From assembly GCA_017433195.1 (NCBI GenBank), contig JAFRHR010000031.1, forward strand, positions 1 to 39,759: a stretch of 39,759 nucleotides of DNA, read 5' to 3'. The notes under the pieces are model-generated. The model did not search any database. It worked only from the letters and a program-made list of their open reading frames with translations, and had not been told where the DNA came from. Each line of letters begins with the position of its first letter. The stretch's first letter is position 1. This document shows, one piece after another, positions 33,979 to 39,759 of the stretch. Position numbers and translations under genes: made by a program. This DNA is from a bacterium. GTDB taxonomy: Bacteria > Cyanobacteriota > Vampirovibrionia > Gastranaerophilales > Gastranaerophilaceae.

Positions 33979-35055
33979 ATGATATCAGCAAACAACAAAA
34001 TTAATGGTTCTTTTTCTGCAAAGATTGACTTACCGCAAAATTCAGGTCATTCAGCAGATGAAACTCATTTGTCTAAGAATAATTTAAGGACAAATACAAG
34101 AAGATTTGTGCAAAAAACCGGAGCCGCTTTTATTGAATGTCCTCCGAGAGGGTTGAAGGGAGACCCGAACTTTGATTTTTATGATTTTCTGACACTCGGA
34201 ACTGTTCCGTACGCAGTAGGAAGTTTGACTTTTATGGCTTTGTTTAACGGAGTTGGAAGACATTTTGATTCTTTCTCTAAATCAATGGCTGCAAAAACAG
34301 GAAATAAGTTAGCGCTCGGCGTATTATTTTACGGAATTGCGAAGGGTTTATCAAAAAATCTGATAACAAAACCTGTAAAATGGGCAACAGGCGTTGATAC
34401 TGAAATGCCTTTTGAAAATGTAGTGTATTCAATCCCTACAAAACCGGGGGAAACTAATATAACAAAAATTCAACAGAGAAAAGTTTTTGACAGTGTTGAA
34501 TTTCCGAGATTTGATCTGCTGTATGACAACAGCGGCGACAAAAATCAATACATGAAATACTATGACAGTGTTGCAAAGAGATTGGGTGTTCATGATGATA
34601 TGTCTGCATCTGATGCAAAGATTAAACCTGTTATAAAAGATATTGTTTCAAGAACTACAACTGCAAATCATATTTCTTCATATTTATGGGCAGCAACAGG
34701 AGTTGCATATGCACTTCAGCAACCGTGGGACGGTTTCTTTAATGCATTATCTTCAAAGGCATGGAAACGTGCATCAGGAAATAGCGGTATGGCTGAAAAA
34801 TTAGCAAATGTAGGTTCTAATTTAAAGAGAATAGGTTCAGGATTTGCAGATTCAGCAATTGAAAGTGCAAAATCATTATGGAACGGAGCAAATGGTGCTA
34901 CAGGTTTGAAGAAACATGCAGGAAAAATTGTATTAGGTGTGGCTCTTGCATCCAGTGTGCTTGGTGCAACTAATGCGATTATTGGCGCAAGAAAGAAAGC
35001 TCAACAGCAAAAAGCTGAAGTTATAGACAGAACAAAACAGACAACGGTGATGTAA
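33979..35055 (+). CDS. Unknown membrane-associated protein, first gene of a three-gene cassette
   Basis: Not recognised. The 358-residue product begins MISANNKINGSFSAKIDL, with an F-S-A-K motif like other unknown proteins here. Hydrophobic segments lie at about 71-92, 111-124, 232-247 and 317-336; the Gly/Ala-rich character of the last (KIVLGVALASSVLGATNAII) suggests a membrane-inserting helix. There is no cleavable signal peptide. The order of a hydrophobic pair, a KxxxKxPxK-type basic region, a polar insert and a second hydrophobic stretch is loosely shared with the next protein, so the two may be distant paralogues. A weak CGGGAA precedes the ATG. The stop overlaps the next start by one base (TAATG). 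Confidence 0.72.
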   Translation: MISANNKINGSFSAKIDLPQNSGHSADETHLSKNNLRTNTRRFVQKTGAAFIECPPRGLKGDPNFDFYDFLTLGTVPYAVGSLTFMALFNGVGRHFDSFSKSMAAKTGNKLALGVLFYGIAKGLSKNLITKPVKWATGVDTEMPFENVVYSIPTKPGETNITKIQQRKVFDSVEFPRFDLLYDNSGDKNQYMKYYDSVAKRLGVHDDMSASDAKIKPVIKDIVSRTTTANHISSYLWAATGVAYALQQPWDGFFNALSSKAWKRASGNSGMAEKLANVGSNLKRIGSGFADSAIESAKSLWNGANGATGLKKHAGKIVLGVALASSVLGATNAIIGARKKAQQQKAEVIDRTKQTTVM

Positions 35056-37559
35056 TGTACGGTGATTTATTACAAGATTATTTAAACAGAACCCCTGGAC
35101 AACCAAAAGTTGCCCCGGACGTAAAAACGCCTTCATATACACCTGCTTTAAATAATCCCGGTAAAAAAGGATATTTAACCGTTACAGATACTATTGATAT
35201 TGAAAACAAAGTAAAACCTGATAAAGGTCAGGGACATTTAATAGATGATACACTTAAAGATAAAATCAAATACTTTGGTTTTGACAGAAAATATGATGCA
35301 AAAGCTTTAGTTGATGGTTATAACGGCAGAGCAAAAGATCATCAGTTGGGAAGATTAAATGATGTTGGACTGCTTGCAGGCGGAATTGCAATAGCAAGTT
35401 ATATTGCCGCATCTAAGCAAACTCCGAAAGCAAAAGTTATGGAATTTGTAGGTTTGACATCATTCCTGCTTGCAATGAAGGTATGGCCGAAAGTTGCAAT
35501 TGAAATTCCTGCAAAATTAGTTCACGGATTTAATGTTAATAAACAGTATATAGATGATCAGGGCAGAAAAAAATCTGTATTCCAGGATTCTCAGTATATT
35601 CCCTGGGATTTATATACAGGTGAAAAACCTGATGAAAATTTGAGTTTAATCGGCGATAAGATGGGAATTAAAAAAGATATTCCTAATAGAGAAGAAGTTG
35701 TAAAAGATCAGATGAGAAAAATTGCAACTCAAAATAATGCTCTCTGGATGTTATCAGCAGGTGTAGCAACTCCGGTACTCGGGGCATTAGGTGCTTGTGC
35801 CGCTGAAGGCGTTGTTGATGATGCTATTGAAAATATTAGAGATAAAAAAGCAAATACAAAAATCAGGGATATGTTCCGTTCTTTGGTCGGAGCTGAAGAT
35901 ACAAGAAAAGTTAATACAAAGACTGCTGATAAAATTTCAGGTTTACTTAGCGGTAAACAGGGTGCAGCAGTTGATGAAGCATTTATTGATTCATTAACTG
36001 AAGCAGTTTCGGGAGAAGTAAAAGATTCTAAATTACTTGAAGGGGTAAAGGCTGATTTGACTCAGATTTTGAGACCTTCAAACCCTGTATTAAATGGAGA
36101 AGCAAAAAACAAGATATTAAATAATTTATCTTCAGAATTAGAAAAAATGAATTTAGGCAACGGAATTAATCTTTCAGAAGTTATTCCGAATATGGAAGAA
36201 TTAGATGCAAGATTAAGTGAAGCATTCAGAACTCCGGTGGGAGAAACGATTACTGTTAATTCTGAAGCTAAAGCAAAACAAATATCAGATGTTTTAGAAA
36301 CTTTGATGCAGGATAAGTTGTATGACAAAGTGCCAAAAGAGGAAATAGAAAAAGTAACAGGTACTGTAAGAAGAGTTTCAGTCGGAGGACTTAAATCTTC
36401 ATCTGCAACACTTACTGCAGAAAGTTCAAAAACTATTTCTTCTTATCTTAATGAAGTTTTAAAATTCCAGGAGACACATAAAGGTCTTGACGAATGCATG
36501 AACGTCAAAATTGGTGCAAGAGAAGATTCTGTTCTTGCCAAGAACTGGAAAAGAGTTGAAAAAGCGCTGGCTAAGTCTTTAGGTATTACAGATAAGGAAT
36601 TGAAAGCCGCAAGATTAGGCAGAATAAATGCAGAAGAATTGTTTGCAAAAAAATTAGAACAGCTTGCTGCAGCAGGAAATGAAGAAAATTACAAGAAGGC
36701 ACTTGATAGTCTCGCAAGAGAAATGGATAAACTTAATATAAAACTTAACGGATCTGAAGCAGGTTCTTCTGTTATAGAAGATTTGTTCGGCGCTGTTGAT
36801 AAGAACTATGAGACTACAAAGAAGGGAATAAACAGAGTTGCAGGAGAAAGTAACGGAGCTCTCAGCAGATCAAAATTCCTTGAAGCTTTAACTGAAGAAC
36901 GTTTTGAAGGCGCAGGTTCTCATAAAAATAATTTTGTTACAGGCGCAAGAGAAAGAATAAATTCGGTTAAATCTACTTATAACAGAATTATTAACGCATT
37001 TGATGTCTTTAAAAGAGCAGGTGCGATTGATAAGGCAGATAAAGAAGCAGTTGATGTAGCAAATAAAGTTAAAGATGTTGTATTAAATGCTCATTCAAAA
37101 GATTTTTCCGAAAAATTCTTTACTGATAATAATTTGAGTTTCTACAAGAAAATTTATAACTTTATGTGTGGCGGAAAAGCAAAAGAAACGCAGGAAGTTT
37201 TGGATGGTGTATCCGCTGCAATGAATGGTTCTTTAGATGAATACAGAAAAAAACTTTATAATATAGTCGGAAACGATGCAAGTAAGATTAAAACTAAACA
37301 CACTGTTACGGAAAATGCTGAAAAATTATACAGAGAAGGCGGCAGCGTATATTCAAAAGGTGAAGCTACCGCAAACAAAATATTTAATTCTATAGGTAAA
37401 GCACCTTCTGAGTTTTTAAAGGATTTATCTCAAAAACAATATAATTCAAATAAATGGTTAAGAACATTTGGTGCTATCGGTGCAGGTGTTTTTGCAATTA
37501 CGACAGCAGCACAGTTTGCATTCGGCGGAAAAGACGATGCAATAAAGGAGGTTAAATAA
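35055..37559 (+). CDS. Large unknown membrane-associated helical protein, second gene of the cassette
   Basis: Not recognised. The 834-residue product has hydrophobic segments near 104-140 (LLAGGIAIASYIAA and FVGLTSFLLAM) and 232-252 (ALWMLSAGVATPVLGALGAC), then about 550 residues of charged, mostly helical sequence with many Lys, Glu and Asn. A final hydrophobic segment (about 806-826, FGAIGAGVFAITTAAQFAFGG) is just before the C-terminus. It has no signal peptide and no enzymatic motif. Terminal hydrophobic anchors around a long helical middle suggest a scaffold or membrane-tethering protein, but that is inference. It is coupled by TAATG overlaps to both neighbours, so the three proteins are probably made in step. 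Confidence 0.72.
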   Translation: MYGDLLQDYLNRTPGQPKVAPDVKTPSYTPALNNPGKKGYLTVTDTIDIENKVKPDKGQGHLIDDTLKDKIKYFGFDRKYDAKALVDGYNGRAKDHQLGRLNDVGLLAGGIAIASYIAASKQTPKAKVMEFVGLTSFLLAMKVWPKVAIEIPAKLVHGFNVNKQYIDDQGRKKSVFQDSQYIPWDLYTGEKPDENLSLIGDKMGIKKDIPNREEVVKDQMRKIATQNNALWMLSAGVATPVLGALGACAAEGVVDDAIENIRDKKANTKIRDMFRSLVGAEDTRKVNTKTADKISGLLSGKQGAAVDEAFIDSLTEAVSGEVKDSKLLEGVKADLTQILRPSNPVLNGEAKNKILNNLSSELEKMNLGNGINLSEVIPNMEELDARLSEAFRTPVGETITVNSEAKAKQISDVLETLMQDKLYDKVPKEEIEKVTGTVRRVSVGGLKSSSATLTAESSKTISSYLNEVLKFQETHKGLDECMNVKIGAREDSVLAKNWKRVEKALAKSLGITDKELKAARLGRINAEELFAKKLEQLAAAGNEENYKKALDSLAREMDKLNIKLNGSEAGSSVIEDLFGAVDKNYETTKKGINRVAGESNGALSRSKFLEALTEERFEGAGSHKNNFVTGARERINSVKSTYNRIINAFDVFKRAGAIDKADKEAVDVANKVKDVVLNAHSKDFSEKFFTDNNLSFYKKIYNFMCGGKAKETQEVLDGVSAAMNGSLDEYRKKLYNIVGNDASKIKTKHTVTENAEKLYREGGSVYSKGEATANKIFNSIGKAPSEFLKDLSQKQYNSNKWLRTFGAIGAGVFAITTAAQFAFGGKDDAIKEVK

Positions 37560-39364
37560 TGATTAAGTCTGTAGGTATATCGAATTTAACTTCTTTCAGT
37601 GCCGATTCTGCACAGGGTAAGCAAGCCCAAAAATTTGATTTGAGCGGATTAGACAGCAATAAAAATATGATTATGCAATATCTTAATGCGACATCTGTTG
37701 TAAATCAGGCAGCAGTTACTGCTCCTCAGGTTCAAAATGTACAGAATGCTCCTGCTCAGACAGTTTCAAATTATAAAAATAATTTAAAATCTATGATAAA
37801 CAATAATGAATCGGTAATTTTGGCAATAATTCCGAGAACTTTCAACGCAAAAGATGCAGACGGAAATGAAAAAATCGATTCTAATAAAGGTGAACAAAAC
37901 AGTACATTCTTAAGTTGTATTGAAAGACTTGATGAAGTAAAACAAAATGGTTTTAATACATTGCACCTTCTTCCTATTCACCAGCCGGGTGATGAAAATG
38001 CAATGGGAACAGCAGGTTCAGTTTATGCACCGAAAGAAATAGTCGGTGCAGACGGAAAGATTGCAATTGATCCTGCATTAATCGATAAAAACGATCCGAG
38101 AAGTCCGCAGGAACAGTTCAAAGCATTTATCGATGCTTGTCACGAAAGAAACATCAAGGTAATGATTGATTTACCGAGCTGCGCATCTTGTGATTTGTAC
38201 GATAACGAACCTGAATTAATGGCAAGAACAAGATTTGGGGTTGAAAAAACTCCTCAGGGATGGGCAGATATCAGAATGTTCCAGCCTTGGGAAGATGAAA
38301 GCAAGAGAACATTAAATCCGAAACTTTTGGAAATGCATAAACAATTCGTTGATAATTGTATCGAATTAGGAATTGACGGAATCAGAGCCGATGTAGCCAG
38401 AGCGAAACCGACTGAATTCTGGAGTGTTTTAATTCCTTATTCTCATCAGAAGGACAAAGAATTTGCATGGTTAGGAGAAACATATACTTATGAATGTGCA
38501 TCACCTCAGGTAAATATGCCTTATGACAGACCGAAAGATTCTTTAAAAGCGGGATTTGATTCATATTACGGACAATATCACATTTTCCACGAATGGCAGA
38601 ATGCAAAAGAATTTAATACCTATGTAAAAGAAAATCTTGCAATGACTAAAGAAAACGGTTTGGCAGGAAAATCATTAATCGGTTCTTTCTCAACTCACGA
38701 TGACGTATCTCCGATGGTACACGGCGGTGCTGATTACTGCAATATGACAACAGTTATTCAGGCAACAATTCCGCAATGTAATCCTTATTTTGTAGATGGT
38801 TATCAATCAGGTGATTATTACAAATACAATTACGCTAATAAATCTTACGATAAGAAAAACGGTCAGGAAATTAATCAGGAAAAAGACGAAAACGGTAAAA
38901 ACAATGTAATGACCGTTCACCCATACAAACTTGATATCTTTAATTTATCAAGAAAACCGGGTGGTGATGAACCTGAAATCGGACAGTTTGCTCAAAAAAC
39001 TTTTGAAATGAGAAATAACTATAAAGATGTTATTACTAAGGGTTCTTATATAGAATTAGAGAAAAAAGCAGACAAGAATGATCAGGTAATTGCGTATGCA
39101 AGACATCTTAACGGAAAGACTCTTCTCGTAGTTGCAAACAAAGATGTAAACTGCCCGTCATCTGCTGTAATTTCAGTTCCTACATTGAAAGCTACTCAAA
39201 AGTTAAACAATTTAGTTCCTAATTACGGTGAAAAGAGCGAATTGCAGGTTGCAGACGGCGAATTGAGAGTTGAACTCGGCAAAGCAAGAGCAATGGTATT
39301 TGAAATCGATACCCCAAATATCGAACAAAATGCTCAGGGACACGTTTTTAAAGAAAATATGTAA
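37559..39364 (+). CDS. GH13 alpha-amylase-family protein, GlgE-like, with divergent region I
   Basis: A 601-residue protein of the alpha-amylase clan. Residues 1-20 (MIKSVGISNLTSFSADSAQG) carry an F-S-A motif instead of a signal peptide. The barrel begins near 87. The catalytic triad is visible: nucleophile D278 (GIDGIRADVA), acid/base E307 (WLGETYT) and D381 (STHDD). Region I, normally DxxxNH, reads DLPSCA at 204-209, so Asn and His are missing; the maltosyltransferase GlgE also lacks NH there (LALQCS). IRADVARAKPTEFW resembles the GlgE region too. A DADGNEKID stretch (99-107) could bind calcium. It is shorter than GlgE and lacks its N-terminal domain, so the reaction (transferase, hydrolase or none) is open. 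It is the third gene of a coupled cassette. Confidence 0.8.
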   Translation: MIKSVGISNLTSFSADSAQGKQAQKFDLSGLDSNKNMIMQYLNATSVVNQAAVTAPQVQNVQNAPAQTVSNYKNNLKSMINNNESVILAIIPRTFNAKDADGNEKIDSNKGEQNSTFLSCIERLDEVKQNGFNTLHLLPIHQPGDENAMGTAGSVYAPKEIVGADGKIAIDPALIDKNDPRSPQEQFKAFIDACHERNIKVMIDLPSCASCDLYDNEPELMARTRFGVEKTPQGWADIRMFQPWEDESKRTLNPKLLEMHKQFVDNCIELGIDGIRADVARAKPTEFWSVLIPYSHQKDKEFAWLGETYTYECASPQVNMPYDRPKDSLKAGFDSYYGQYHIFHEWQNAKEFNTYVKENLAMTKENGLAGKSLIGSFSTHDDVSPMVHGGADYCNMTTVIQATIPQCNPYFVDGYQSGDYYKYNYANKSYDKKNGQEINQEKDENGKNNVMTVHPYKLDIFNLSRKPGGDEPEIGQFAQKTFEMRNNYKDVITKGSYIELEKKADKNDQVIAYARHLNGKTLLVVANKDVNCPSSAVISVPTLKATQKLNNLVPNYGEKSELQVADGELRVELGKARAMVFEIDTPNIEQNAQGHVFKENM

Positions 39365-39367
39365 TAA

Positions 39368-39549
39368 GTCATTCTGAGGTGCGGGAGCGGGTGTTGCGAA
39401 GCAACACATTCCCGAGAGACGCGATGAAGAATCTCTTTTTCGGTAGACTAAAGCCTACTCTGTAACTTTCTGTATAATTCATATTGTCATTCTGAACTTG
39501 TTTCAGAATCTTTATAGTTAATTAGATGCTGAAATAAATTCAGCATAAC
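39368..39549. repeat. Palindromic repeat array, first copy of a composite unit (A-B-C)
   Basis: Contains three related palindromic elements. A (39368-39440) starts GTCATTCTGA and ends GAAGAATCTC, with an inner hairpin GTGTTGC/GCAACAC at 39391-39407. B (39486-39511) has arms ATTCTGAA/TTCAGAAT around 5 nt. C (39524-39549, opposite orientation) has arms ATGCTGAA/TTCAGCAT around ATAAA. The changes in B and C are compensatory, keeping the stem. There is no coding frame. The 'TCATTCTGA...GAATCT' family is a known type of intergenic repeat in diverse bacteria. Confidence 0.85.
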
Positions 39550-39556
39550 ATTTTTC

Positions 39557-39755
39557 GTCATTCTGAGAATTTGAAAAAAAACGAAGAATCTCTTTTTTTG
39601 TAGACTAAAGCCTACCCTACGAACTACTCTGTAACTTTCGGTATAATTCATATTGTCATTCTGAACTTGTTTCAGAATCTATCCGATTGTAAAGAAAAAA
39701 AATAAGCTTTTTTATCAGTAATGTTTGTAAGACCCTGAAATAAATTCAGGGTGAC
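39557..39755. repeat. Palindromic repeat array, second copy of the composite unit (D-E-F)
   Basis: Repeats the order and orientation of the first copy: D (39557-39598, GTCATTCTGA to GAAGAATCTC), E (39655-39680, identical to B) and F (39730-39755, opposite orientation, arms ACCCTGAA/TTCAGGGT around ATAAA). The link between D and E (GTAGACTAAAGCCTAC onward) is nearly identical to that between A and B apart from a 12-bp insertion. The whole is a tandem duplication with a period of roughly 170-210 bp. The array runs to the window edge and may continue. Confidence 0.85.
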
Positions 39756-39759
39756 AAAA

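Noticed and set aside
1-39759. tRNA genes, rRNA genes, CRISPR arrays and a replication origin
   Set aside because: I looked for T-loop motifs, regular repeat-spacer arrays and DnaA-box clusters and saw none that stood up.

Overview
The window looks like a chromosomal segment of an AT-rich, outer-membrane-bearing bacterium. The best guess is a gut non-photosynthetic cyanobacterial relative (Melainabacteria/Vampirovibrionia, order Gastranaerophilales). Reasons: kdsA (Kdo, so an LPS-type outer membrane), a MurE with the DNPR signature of meso-DAP ligases, a membrane pyrophosphatase, a primary-type sigma factor of cyanobacterial style, and several lineage-specific proteins whose N-termini carry a short 'F-S/K-A' motif. 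The taxonomic call is inference; no rRNA is present. No tRNA or rRNA gene and no CRISPR array were seen.

Layout. 1-1700: a coiled-coil hypothetical gene converging on a UmuC-type polymerase. 1727-4650: H+-pyrophosphatase (hppA) and a small EF-hand protein, each with its own intrinsic terminator, all on the minus strand. 4783-8144: a two-gene operon of a large single-pass acidic envelope protein and an orphan ABC-type lipoprotein binding protein, converging on a DnaJ variant (8161-9195, minus). 9281-14217: ftsI-murE-ilvD. 14282-15386: a sigma factor with a clear promoter and terminator. 15399-15512: a GC-elevated structured intergenic element (candidate RNA). 15517-17725: a DciA/DUF721 gene divergent from nrnA-yihY. 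17722-19494: a PglK-like ABC exporter. 19591-21464: a BaxI-like membrane protein and rmuC. 21474-24389: pyrH-frr-cdsA-rnc behind a promoter with a perfect dyad. 24393-28709: a 1438-residue RTX/HCBP-related secreted protein with a large internal duplication. 28872-32424: rpe (minus), then a 73-residue F-x-A protein, kdsA, a glyoxalase-II-like hydrolase and pheS. 32421-33762: a phage-like switch made of a self-cleaving-type repressor, two operator dyads and a divergent replication-type gene. 33979-39364: a three-gene, translationally coupled cassette of two membrane-associated proteins of unknown function and a GH13/GlgE-like protein. 39368-39759: a tandemly duplicated array of small palindromic repeats.

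How it works together. Much of the window is housekeeping: cell wall and division (ftsI, murE), membrane lipids (cdsA), LPS (kdsA), nucleotide and translation functions (pyrH, frr, pheS), RNA turnover (nrnA, rnc) and DNA maintenance (umuC, rmuC, dciA). Gene packing is tight: four convergent gene pairs end within 4 nt of each other or overlap. Several starts use 1-4 nt stop/start overlaps (TAATG, TGATG, ATGA). Three genes (umuC, rpe, kdsA) have a -10 box exactly 6 nt before the ATG and no Shine-Dalgarno sequence, which predicts leaderless mRNAs.

The accessory and most novel material is the RTX protein, the phage-like switch, the 33979-39364 cassette, the candidate RNA at 15436-15512 and the repeat array at the right edge.
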